From Capsaspora owczarzaki ATCC 30864 (lineage: Eukaryota; Opisthokonta; Filasterea), in contig NW_011887294.1 in the NCBI RefSeq assembly GCF_000151315.2, positions 913,951 to 977,950 on the forward strand: DNA of 64,000 nt, in the 5' to 3' direction. This document shows positions 21,408 through 31,592 of this stretch, one piece after another. The notes under the pieces were generated by a model. It had not been told where the DNA came from and did not search any database. It saw only the letters and a list, made by a program, of their open reading frames with translations. The first letter of the stretch is position 1. Each line of letters opens with the position of its first letter. A program made the translations under genes and the position numbers.

Positions 21408-22491
21408 CGAAGGAGAGGCGAGAAAAAGATGACTGAGAGACACGATGCTCGGCTGCTCAGACCCGAACCTGTACCTTGGGCAAACGAGATGCGAATCATT
21501 GAATATACAAGCTGCCTCAAGACGTGGAGGGCGGTTGGAAAACAGCTCGACAAGGTTTCGAGGTTGCACTCCAACAACTCCAGCGTGCGTCGCTCCTCGG
21601 CGTTTGGTCGGCCGCATTCAATCCTGTAGCAATCTTGTTTCATTGATTTTTGAAGTGTGCAGGTGTGTGTGTGTGTGTGTGAGGTTTTGTGGGGTGCTTC
21701 TACAGTCGTTAGTTTGTTCGAGTTTCTTGCAGTCGCATTGGAAATCTTACACACGACCCACCAAGACCTCGAGGTTCTGGTGGAGGGGATGGATGTGCAC
21801 ATGAGCTATTGCACTTATTCTCGGAAATTACTGTATGTATCCGACCTTGGCGATGAACATCATCACAAACAAGCGCCCTTTTTTGTCTGCTCGTTCCTGT
21901 TCGCAGCCCGACACGGTTCTCACGGCTGACACTCTTGAAACGCATCATCATTGAACAAGGTTGTGCCACTGCGGTCTCGTTTTGCGCTGCGGTTGCTCCA
22001 TGCACACAAACCGCAAGGGGGGGAAGGCACATCGGCTGATCCTGTCGGTTGAAAAATTCGCCGTGGTTGTGCTCGTTCGCGCCATCACATGTGTCTTGCA
22101 CTTGATCCGGCCAGCTGCGCAGCGACGTAAAAGCAGTGTGTAAGGGTCTCGAGAAAAAACCAAACCCGTGGTTTTGGACGATAAGGTCACGGAAGGGAGA
22201 CAGGGGGGGGCGAACGATGAAACGATGGAGCTGGGTGTTGGGATTTGTGGAACATGCCAGAATCTGCACTGGCTCGCTCGATCAAAAGTCAGGCGTTGAC
22301 TACACACTCCTGACGCTGCTGCTACCACAACGAACCGAGACCCCATTGCAAACATGTGATGGCGCGAGCGTGCGCAACCGCGGCGAATTCCCCGTCGCAC
22401 GACAGTATAAAAGCGCCGCTCGGCCGAATCGATCCGAGGTCAGTCTTTCAACTTCACTTTGAAAAAACACAACACCTCCACACAAAGCAAC
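21408..22491. other. Divergent intergenic region between ALG11 and GST
   Basis: No gene is supported. It holds a GT microsatellite (about 21662-21681), a G8 run near 22203 and the GST promoter. Frames crossing it are antisense or low complexity. Confidence 0.5.
22406..22413 (+). promoter_or_regulatory. TATA box of the GST gene
   Basis: TATAAAAG lies 86 bp upstream of the GST start codon, with GC-rich sequence just after it and a possible initiator GGTCAGTC about 32 bp downstream. It is the clearest TATA box in the window, consistent with strong or inducible expression. Confidence 0.7.
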
Positions 22492-23274
22492 ATGTCCCTC
22501 CCAAAGATCTACGGCAGCCGATTCTCCACCTGCGGACAGCGCGTCATGACTGCGCTGTACGAGCACAACGTCGAGTTCGAGGTTGTCAATGTCAGCGTGA
22601 CTGAGCTCAAGGAGCCCGCTCACCTCGCCCGCCAGCCCTTCGGCCAGATGCCCGCATTCGAGGATGCCGACGGCTTCCAGGTGTTTGGTAAGGACTGAGG
22701 AGCATCAACCGAATTGGGGGTTTTCGAGTAACTTGATGTTGTGGATCAGCCCACGCATCGCTTCCACAACCTTTTGCAATCCGAAACAACAACCCACTCA
22801 CTGACTCTGTATTGTCATTGCACCATTGTGACAGAATCCCGTGCGATTGCTCACTACATTGACGCCAAGTACAAGGGCCAGGGCAACACTTTGCTCCCCG
22901 AAGACATCAAGCAAGCCGCCCTCGTTGAGCAGTGGCTGTCTGTCGAGTATTCCAACTTCAACCCGTCTGCTGGCGCCATTGTCAAGGAGACTGTTTTCAA
23001 GCCCGTCTTCTACAAGATCGAGGGTGACATGGCTGTTGCTGAGGCCGAGGCTGCCAAGCTTGCCAAGATTCTCGACGTCTACGAGCAGCACTTGTCCAAG
23101 AACGAGTATCTCGCCAACAACCAGTTCTCGCTGGCCGATCTTGCCCATCTTCCGTACGGCCAGCACCTTGTTCGCGGCCCGTTCGGTCACCTCATCACCT
23201 CGCGTCCCAACGTCAACGCGTGGTGGAACCGCATCTCGTCGCGCCCCTCGTGGCAGAAGGCGATTGCCCAGTAG
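22492..23274 (+). CDS. Glutathione S-transferase
   Basis: Exons 22492-22687 and 22835-23274 join in phase 1 to give 211 residues, the usual cytosolic GST size. The N-terminal thioredoxin-like domain starts LPKIYGSRFSTCGQRVMTAL, where the Ser/Cys around residues 10-13 are candidates for thiol activation, as in phi, theta and omega-like classes. It continues to GQMPAFEDADGFQVF (cis-Pro in QMPAF) and ESRAIAHYI, the Glu-Ser pair that contacts the gamma-glutamyl group. The helical C-terminal domain includes FSLADLAHLPYGQHL, with the N-capping Ser-Leu-Ala-Asp box. It conjugates glutathione to electrophiles; class assignment is not certain. A TATA box suggests inducible transcription. Confidence 0.95.
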
Positions 23275-24356
23275 ATCTAATGGAAGCCTTTGTTCGGCAT
23301 GTTTTCAAAAGCAAGAAATTTGTCAATCTGAAATTAGTACATAGCATTACCATAGCAGCAACAACAGCAGATCGTCACATCCATCCGATTCCTTCTGCGG
23401 CGAAATGCTGCTGCTTTTGCCGGGGTTTTTGGGCCTTTTTTGTTCGGTGACAGTACAAGTAGGATGAGATGTGACGCGCAATTCCTGCAGGATCAACTGC
23501 GATGCCTGCGCAGGCTCGCAAAAGCAGGCCAAAAAGGATGACCAAAATGCTCCACTCATCACTCATGATCAGTCTGTTTTTGGTCATTTGGGTTATCCGC
23601 TCTTTGAGGTTGGTTGTTTTTCCACCCCCAAGCAACAGCACGCCAAACTCAAGCAGCCATCTGCTCTTCTTTATCGACCGCTTCTCGCTTCTTTTGGGGG
23701 AATGGAGCTCCTGCACCCCGCAATGGAAACGCAATGACGTCGAAGCACCAAAGAGAGCAGGTTGCTGGTGTCTGTTCTCCCCCGCCTTCCTCCCCCCCCC
23801 CACCACCACCACCACCACCACCACCCCGCGGCTCTGATCCTCGAATGCGTCCTGCAAGCCAATTAAATCAAGCAGAAGAGACGATGACGGAGCGGAAAGG
23901 AAAAAGCGGGGCCCTCAACGCCTGGCCTTGAAAAATTCGCAATGGAACCAAAGAGGAAATAACAAAAACAAAAAAAAAAAACAAAAAAACCAAAAACAAA
24001 AACAAAAAAAAAAACAAAAAACAACCCGCTTTGAACATTTGAACAGATCATACCTGAGCTGGTACGCCGCCGCTTGCCTCGACCCGCCTTCCCCACACTC
24101 ACACTCACACATTTTGATTGAGGGCAAGATTTGTCCACAAACGCAGTGGAAGTGATCGAACAGGGGCGCGCGGGGATTGGGGGAGCGAGGCAACATCACA
24201 CCATCTCTGATTCCCCACAAAACTTGTCTCGAGCCAGATGTCCTCGCACACCCCTCACGCACCCGCACACAACTAGATTATTGGCACTGGCACGATGTGT
24301 GCTCACAAAGCTGCGAGCTCACTCAGGCAATGTCTTTGATTTGCAACACCACAAAG
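23275..24356. other. Upstream region of LRR receptor 1
   Basis: No gene is supported. It has a CCA/CAC microsatellite (about 23799-23825) and an A-rich tract (about 23960-24025). Two blocks recur upstream of LRR receptor 2: GATCAGTCTGTTTTTGGT at 23562-23579, and a block at 23830-23885 beginning CTCTGATCCTC. The last 60 bp before the ATG also match the paralogue. Confidence 0.55.
23830..23885 (+). repeat. Dispersed upstream block P, copy 1
   Basis: The stretch starting CTCTGATCCTCGAATGCG and ending with CAAGCAGAAG matches, at roughly 70 percent by eye, the reverse complement of about 27297-27352. It may be an old mobile fragment or a shared regulatory block. Confidence 0.5.
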
Positions 24357-26800
24357 ATGACACCCAAAGGTTTTGCTGTTGGTCTGCTTCTGCTGTTTTG
24401 CGCTCTGCACCAAGCCCAATTGGCACAAGCAGACAATGCCTGCGACGTGTGCAGTTGTACAGGAACGACGGTCGATTGCGCTTTCAGATTGCTCTCAGCC
24501 ATTCCAAGCGAAGTTCCCGTAGCCACGACGCTGCTGTAATTGTTGCCGTCCAGTTGATCTTGAATTGGGGCATTGTCTGTCTGATTTGGCCTCGGTCGAT
24601 ATCGATAGGAGGCTGAACAATAACCAAATCACCAGCATTCCCGCTAACGCATTCACAGGCCTAACTGCGCTGACACAACTGTAAGCACGCAAACACACGA
24701 AGAATCCCACACAAAACCTCACTTGTTTGAGAGCGTGTCTGTAGGGAGTTGCACACCAACGCCATCACCGAAATTTCCGCAAGCATGTTCACAGGCTTGA
24801 GCTCGCTGACACAACTGTAAGGCAAGCAAAGACAGGAAGAATCAAACATGAACGTCTCACTGCTCTACCTGTAGTTACCTGTTTCTGAACAAGTTCACCA
24901 CCATTCCTGCAAACGCATTCACAGGCCTGACTCAGCTGAGTTCTCTGTAAGCAAGCGCAAAGGAAGCAAGAATCACACACATACGACTCACTCGCTTGCG
25001 ACTACTATTTGTAGCGATCTATCCTACAACCAGATCGTCAGCATTTCTGCAAATGCATTCTCAGACCTGAGCTCGCTGACACAATTGTAAGCAAGAAGAC
25101 CCCCCCCCCAAAGAATAACACACCCAACGGCTCACTCGTTTGCCTCTCGGTCTCTAGACTTCTGAACTACAACCAGATCACCAGCATTTCTGCAAGCACA
25201 TTCACAGGCCTCGCCGTGCTGACGAGATTGTATGCAGGCACACTTCTAAATGCTCGCATTTGAGTTGCCTCTGACTTGATGGTACTTGCAGGGCCTTGAA
25301 TGACAATCCCTTCACCACATTGCCACCCGGTCTGTTCAAGGGCTTGCCGAATGGCTTGTATTTGACGTATCGTTTGTTCCAATATGCCCAACCGCTGCGA
25401 TCCAACAACTTTACCTTTGGTGGGAACACTGTCGCTCCGCCCAGCACATACGGCAGTGTATCCGAACCAAACAGTAAGTTCCGCGGCGACTGCAATCCTG
25501 CTGTGCTCATATCGCTGACAAGTGTACCGCAGAGTGTGATACAGCCTGTGCTACCTGTTATGCTGCTGGGTCTGCTGCGTGCTGCGGGATTAATTGTCTG
25601 ATTTGTAATTCGTCCAATCCCTGCACTCAGTGCTATGAGGGCTATGGCATGATGAGTGGGTCCTGCGTTCCGCTCGCCTCCATCGCTTCGGTCGCGTCCA
25701 CGCAATCTGCCTCGGCTGCCTCTGTTGCTTCCATCGCTTCGGTCGCGTCCACACAATCTGCCTCGGCTGCCTCTGTTGCCTCTCTTGTTTCCGCTGCATC
25801 GACGCTGTCGGCGTCCTTTGCTTCGCTTGCTACGGCATCTTCTGCCTCTATCGCATCTGCTGCAAGCGCGTCGTTTGCCTCTGCTGCTTCCGATGTTTCT
25901 GCTACTTTGGCATCTGCTGCTTCCCGCGCTGCTGCGTCATCCGCGTCAATCGCATCACAAATGTCCGCATCAGCCGCCTCCGATGCTTCCGCTATTTCGG
26001 CCTCCGTTGCTTCCCTTGCTACTGCGGCTTCTGCATCTCAGGCGTCTGCATCTGTCGCCTCTGATGTTTCCGCCACCTCGGCGTCCTTTGCTTCCATCGC
26101 GTCTGCATCTTCAGCTTCCATTGCTTCACTCGCTGCTGCATCTTCAGCGTCAATTGCATCTGCTGCCAGCGCGTCGTACGCATCTCTCGCTTCAGACGTT
26201 TCCGCCACCTCGGCGTCCTCTGCTTCTCTCGCTGCTGTGCCCTCAGCGTCAATTGCCTCACAGGCGTCCGCATCCGCCGCCAGCGCCTCATCTGCATGGC
26301 AGACGTCTGCTGCATCTGCTGCTTCTGCTGCGTCCAATGCTCCAAACGAGTCGAGCGATGCAGCCTCTTTGCCGATTATTCTCGGAGTCATTGGTGGCCT
26401 GCTAGCTCTCCTCTTGCTGGTTGCGCTGTTGGCGGCGTTTCGGCGTCGTCGCTCTAGTACGGCCATCAAACTGCGCGAATCTTCCGAACCGACGTACCAA
26501 TCTGTTGATCGCAGCGCCACTGCATCACACGTTGCGAATCCAACCTACGAACCTTTGTCTGCTTCCGGTACTCATTCGTTGTACGAAGATGTCGGCTCAA
26601 CGCGCCCGGCTACTGTTGGTGCATCGGAACTGCTGTATGCCGAAGCATTCGCTTCCGGGGTGCAGTACGCCGACCCCTCGCTCCCCAATCCCTCGTCTGT
26701 TCGTGCGCTGCCCGCGTCCTCGCCAACCATTTACTCGGCGGTCGCCGATGCACCTTCTGAAAAGATCGGCGATGTCAATTACGCGTTGATAGCAAAGTAG
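24357..26800 (+). CDS. LRR receptor 1: LRRs, Cys-rich module, TM, tyrosine-rich tail
   Basis: Eight exons: 24357-24535, five 72-bp exons (24609-24680, 24745-24816, 24875-24946, 25015-25086, 25158-25229), 25292-25473 and 25533-26800; 662 residues. The ATG is chosen because MTPKGF is conserved in the paralogue. Signal peptide GLLLLFCALHQAQLAQA, a Cys-rich cap (CDVCSCTG), five LRRs each spanning one phase-2 exon (pattern LNNNQITSIPANAFTGLTAL), a capping repeat, then an EGF/furin-like module with about 12 Cys (CDTACATCY to CTQCYEGYG). A stalk of about 220 residues repeats Ala-Ser-Ala. A membrane span (ILGVIGGLLALLLLVALLAA) is followed by RRRR and a tail of about 115 residues with NPTYEPL, LYEDV, YAEA, YADP, IYSAV and a C-terminal NYALI. 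Probably a cell-surface receptor; ligand unknown. Confidence 0.88.
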
Positions 26801-27848
26801 TGTGATTGTTGGCGTGTGCTGTTTGAATGCGTTGTTAATGTGGGTTTTGTTTGGGTTTTTGTCTGCCACTGTCATAAATGCCGTTTTTTTTTTTTTTGCT
26901 CTGACATCCTCGTGTACTTTATTCGTGATATCCGTTTGCTTCAATCCACATTGAACCATTTGACGAACATCAACTTTCGATCGCAGCCGTGTCGAGCTCA
27001 TTCGTGACGGCCCGTTGCAGAATCAGGCCCGTTGCGGAAGTGTCCTGGCAGTTTCAAACGCTGAGGGTTCAAGCATCATTAGGACTTGCTGCTCGAGGTG
27101 CAGAGTCGAAAGAAAGCCAGCAAGGATAACCCAGTAACAAACACAATTCGAACAGATCGAGCTGTGGTGGCCGATCAGTCTGTTTTTGGTATTTTTGTTT
27201 GTGATTTTTGTTTTTCGTTTTTGTCGATTTTGTGCTTTGTTGTTGTTGTTGTTGTTGTTGTTGTTGCTGCTGTCAGCACAGTCGCAGAGCCCCTTCCGCA
27301 CCGCCACATTTTCTGCTTGATGTGATTCGCTTGCTGCAACAGGCCGCATCTGAGGATCAGAGACGCCGGTCGCACGACCAACGGTCAGAGAGGGCGGATG
27401 CCAGAGAAGCCTTTTCATTTTCATTGTTTATCGTTTTGATTTGGCACTTTGACCCTGCCTTGTGTGTTCGAGCTCCATTCTTCAAACGACGCGAGAAAGT
27501 GAAAAGTGAAGCGCGGAGCGTTGCTGGGGTTTGACACTATGCTTTCGCCTACAACTGCTGCAAAATGAGGGTCAGACATCGAAGAATCTTGTTGAATCTC
27601 CTTGTTGAGCTGATGCGTTCCACCACAAAACAAAACAAAAAATTCAAACCTGCGGCAAAGTTTTCCCCCAACAAAAAAAAAATAAATAAATAAATAAAAA
27701 ATAAAATAAAAGGGCCTTGAACTCATCGATCCACCCATCCACCCACCCAACTGGCTTTCCGCACTGTGGCAATCTGTGTTGAATCTTTGAATACGCTTCG
27801 AGCTCACTCTGCAAATGTCATTGATTCGCAACGCTCCCTTTTGCAAAG
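26801..27848. other. Upstream region of LRR receptor 2
   Basis: No gene is supported. It carries a TTG microsatellite (about 27238-27266) and an A-rich run (about 27673-27710). It also has GATCAGTCTGTTTTTGGT at 27173-27190, shared with the upstream region of the first LRR gene, and the inverted copy of block P at about 27297-27352. Confidence 0.55.
27297..27352 (-). repeat. Dispersed upstream block P, copy 2 (inverted)
   Basis: On the minus strand this reads CTCTGATCCTCAGATGCGGC and onwards to CATCAAGCAGAA, matching the block at 23830-23885. Its orientation relative to the downstream gene is reversed. Confidence 0.5.
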
Positions 27849-30800
27849 ATGACACCAAAAGGGTTTGCCTTTGAACTGCTGCTGCTGTTCTGCGTGTTGC
27901 ATCGCGTCCAGTTGGCACTAGCAGTCGATGCATGTGGCACTGGCGGCGTGTGCGATTGCTCGTCGGCCATTGCTATTAATTGCAAAGGCAGGGCTCTCTC
28001 GACCATTCCAAGCGGAATCCCAGTTGGCGTAACGCACCTGTAAGTGTTGGCGTTGAATTGACCTTGAATTGCAGCACTGCCTGCTGATTGGCAAACGATT
28101 GGTAGGTCTCTGTACAACAACACGATCAGCAGCATTCCCGCCTTTGCATTCACAGCCCTGGCTGCGCTCAAGGAGGTGTAAGCAAGCAAAGACCTTTGCA
28201 CGAAGAATCACACACAAACGGCTCATTTCCGGCACTATCTGTAGGGATCTGCAAAGCAACCAGATCACCGCCATATCCCCAGACGCATTCGCGGGTTTGA
28301 CTTCGCTGAACTCATTGTAAGCAAGCTAATGCACGAAGAATCTCACCAACAGCTCACTCGTTGGCAACTTTACCTGTAGATATTTGTCCGACAACCCCAT
28401 CACAAGCATTTCTGCGAACGCGTTCAGCGATCTGACTGAACTGAGTTACTTGTAAGCATGCAGTAAAGTCGGAACAGTCACACAAACGGCTCCCTCGTTT
28501 GCCTCTTTTTCTGTAGACATCTGAGCTACACCCAGCTCACCGACATTTCAGCAAACGCATTCACAACTTTACCCGCGTTGGTGAGCCTGTAAGCGAGCAA
28601 AGTCATGAGTCACACACAAGCGGCTCAATCATTGGCGACTCGATCTGTAGGAATTTAGAATTCACCCAGATTACCACCATTTCTGCAGCCGCATTTACCA
28701 GCCTGGCTAAGCTGAAGAACCTGTCAGTTCGCAAAGACATCACAAATCACACACAGAAAGCTCATTTGTTTCCGATTGTATTTGTAGATATCTGAACAAT
28801 AACCAGATCACCAGCGTTCCCGAATCTGCTTTCACAGGCCTGACTGCACTGGTTTCCTTGTAAGCAAGCAACGACCTGAAGAATCGCACGCAAAAGGCTC
28901 ACTCGGTGCGATTCTTTCGGTAGGGAACTCGATAACAACCAGATTACAAGCATTTCCGCATTGGCTTTCGCAAACCTGACTGCGCTGTCCTATTTGTAAG
29001 CAAGCAAAGACAGTTGCACGAAGAATCACACACAAACAGCTCACTCATTTCCGGCACTATCTGTAGGGGTCTGGCCAACAATCGGATTACCGGCATCTCT
29101 GAAAACACATTTACAGGCCTGACTGCGCTGGCTGCCCTGTAAGGAAGCAACGATGTGAAGCATTGCACGAACAGCTCACTTGTTTGCTACTGCATCTGTA
29201 GATATCTGCTCGACAATCAGATCACCAGCATTTCCGCAAACGCATTCACAGACCTGACTGCCCTGACAACTTTGTGAGCCAGCAATGACATGAAGAATCA
29301 AACACAAACACTCGCTCGTTTGCGTCTCTATCTGTAGATCTCTGGCACTCAACCAGATCACCAGCATTTCCGCCAACGCATTCACGGGCTTGACTACGCT
29401 CGCGGGCTTGTAAGCCAGCAATGACATGAAGAATCAAACACAAACACTCGCTCGTTTGCGTCTCTATCTGTAGATCTCTGGCACTCAACCAGATCACCGG
29501 CATTTCCGCCAACGCATTCACGGGCTTGACTACGCTCGCGGGCTTGTAAGCCAGCAATGACATGAAGAATCAAACACAAACACTCGCTCGTTTGTCTCTC
29601 CATCCGTAGGGATCTGGCACTCAACCAGATCACTGGTATTTCTACCAACGCATTCACCGGCTTGACGACGCTCGCGGTCTTGTAAGCAAGCAATGACATG
29701 AAGAATCACACACCAAGCTGCTCACTCGTTGGCGGATTGATCTGTAGGCGACTCGACAACAACCAGATCGCCAGCATTTCCGCCAACGCATTCACAGGCC
29801 TGACTATGCTGTTCTATTTGTAAGCAAGCACTCTCGATGCTTGTATTTGATTCCCCTCTCACTTCAAGTTACTGTTAGGACTTTGCATAACAATTCCTTC
29901 ACCACTTTGCCGCCTGGTCTGTTTAAGGGCTTGCGAAACGGCTTGTGTTTGTCCATGGAAACTTCACCGTTCCAACTCTTCCTATATCTACGCCCCAACA
30001 ATTTCACCTTTGGTGGAAACACTGTCGCTCCGCCGAGCACATACGGCAATGCATCCTATCCTTACCGTAAGTTTGAGAGCTGACTGCAAGTCCCATGCGA
30101 TTGTTTCACTGATCCTTCGTACGGCAGAGTGTGATACAGCGTGTGCCACCTGCTATGCCTCAGGGAACGGTTCGTGTTGCGGGACCAATTGCCTGACCTG
30201 CACCTCGTCCGATCCCTGCACTCAGTGCTACGAAGGATACGGCATGGTGACTGGATCCTGTGTTCCGCTCGCCTCCATCGCCTCAATCGCGTCTACGCAA
30301 TCTGCCTCGGCTGCTTCAGTTGCCTCTGACGTTTCCGCCGCCTCGACGTCCTTTGCGTCAATTGCCTCACAAGTTTCCGCATCAGCCGCCAGTGCTTCAT
30401 CTGCATGGCAGACGTCTGCTGCATCTGCTGCGTCGAATGCTCCAAAAAGTTCAAGTGACTCAGATTCATGGCCGATTATTCTCGGAGTCATTCTTGGCCT
30501 GTTAGCCCTCATCTTGTTGGCTGCGCTGGTTGTGGCTCTTCGGCGTCGCCGCTCACCAAAGGCATTGGCCACCACCAGCACGGCCACCAGACTTACCAGT
30601 CGGTTGATTCCAGCAACACTGTGTCCAACGTTGTGAATCCAACCTATGCAGCATTGTCTGGCACTGACAACCATGCTCTGTATGAAGATGTTGGCTCGGC
30701 GCGCCTGGCCCCTGTCGGTGCGTCGGAACAGGTGTATGCCGAAGCATCCAGTACAACACAACCGTCAGGTAGCAGTGGCATCGAGTACGCCGATCCTTCG

Positions 30801-31148
30801 CTGCCCAACGCCTCCTCCGTTCGTGCGCAGTCCGCGTCCTCACCAACTTTTTATGCGACGGTAGCTGCTGTACCATCCGAGCAGACCTACGAAGCTGTGT
30901 CTGCTACTGGCACCCATGCCGTGTACGAAGATGCCGGCTCAAAGCCCCAAGCTCCTGCAGGCTCATCGGAACTGCAGGATACTGACGCAGCCGTGTCTGC
31001 ATCCGGTGTCGAGTACGCCAATCCTTCGCTGCCCGATCCCTCGTCTGTTCGTGTGCCAACCGCGTCCTCACCAACTTCTTACGCGACGGTCGCTGTCGTA
31101 CCTTCCACGCAGACCGGGAATGTCGACTACGCGTCGATCACAAACTAA
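27849..31148 (+). CDS. LRR receptor 2: 13 single-exon LRRs, Cys-rich module, TM, tyrosine tail
   Basis: Paralogue of the gene at 24357. First exon 27849-28039, then thirteen 72-bp phase-2 exons starting at 28106, 28245, 28380, 28517, 28651, 28788, 28924, 29067, 29202, 29338, 29474, 29610 and 29748, then 29879-30066 and 30128 onwards. Signal peptide, LRRs (for example LALNQITSISANAFTGLTTL), Cys-rich module (CDTACATCYASGNGSC), a shorter Ala-Ser stalk, a membrane span (ILGVILGLLALILLAALVVA) and a tail with YQSV, NPTYAAL, LYEDV, YAEA, two YATV, YEAV and a final DYASI. The frame shifts between the RRRR after the membrane span and YQSV. A 71-bp intron 30529-30599 would restore it (754 aa) but removes RRRR; a one-base change is the other option. 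Confidence 0.85.
29202..29747 (+). repeat. Tandem exon-intron duplications of the LRR unit (about 136 bp)
   Basis: Four consecutive units start at 29202, 29338, 29474 and 29610, each one 72-bp LRR exon plus a 64-66-bp intron. The units at 29338 and 29474 appear to differ at only one base, intron included, so that duplication is recent. Confidence 0.9.
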
Positions 31149-31592
31149 CGTGATTGTTGGTTTGACGTTTGTGTTGTCGGTTGTTGTCATTGTATCTCTT
31201 CTGCCTGTATGCATCTCTTCTGCCTTTCTGCCTTGTCCTCCCTTCCCTTCCCCCACCTTCCTTCGTGCATGTCCCTCTGATATTCGTTTGTTTCAATACC
31301 ACCTCAACAATTCGACAAACATCAACTTTCGATCGACTCTTGAGTTGTGTTCAACACTTTTGCAGTCTGTCCTCTTTCCGAACCCAATCGAACGTCCCCA
31401 TGCACAGACCCGTGGTGATGTCCCAGACCAATATGTGCTTTTGTTATTTTGTTCTTTTTAAATTTTGGTTTTCTCCCATACTCTCAGAAATCAACAAGTC
31501 CAGTCATCGTTTGTATTTTCTATCCTTCCCCTTTCCAACCACCACCACCACCACCACCACACACACACTCTCTCTCTCTCTCTCATTCCATC
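31149..31592. other. Intergenic and probable 5' end of the EFHD gene
   Basis: It contains the 3' end of the LRR gene, then T-rich sequence with CCA and CT microsatellites (about 31540-31585). The first exon of the EFHD gene, with its start codon, should lie here or just upstream but could not be fixed. Confidence 0.4.

Noticed and set aside
21404-22269. Minus-strand frames upstream of the GST gene
   Set aside because: They include microsatellite-derived Thr-His runs and overlap the ALG11 start region, with no protein-like conservation.
24609-29819. CRISPR-like array (regular repeats with regular spacing)
   Set aside because: The repeats are coding LRR exons with splice signals at each border. 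Spacing reflects short introns.
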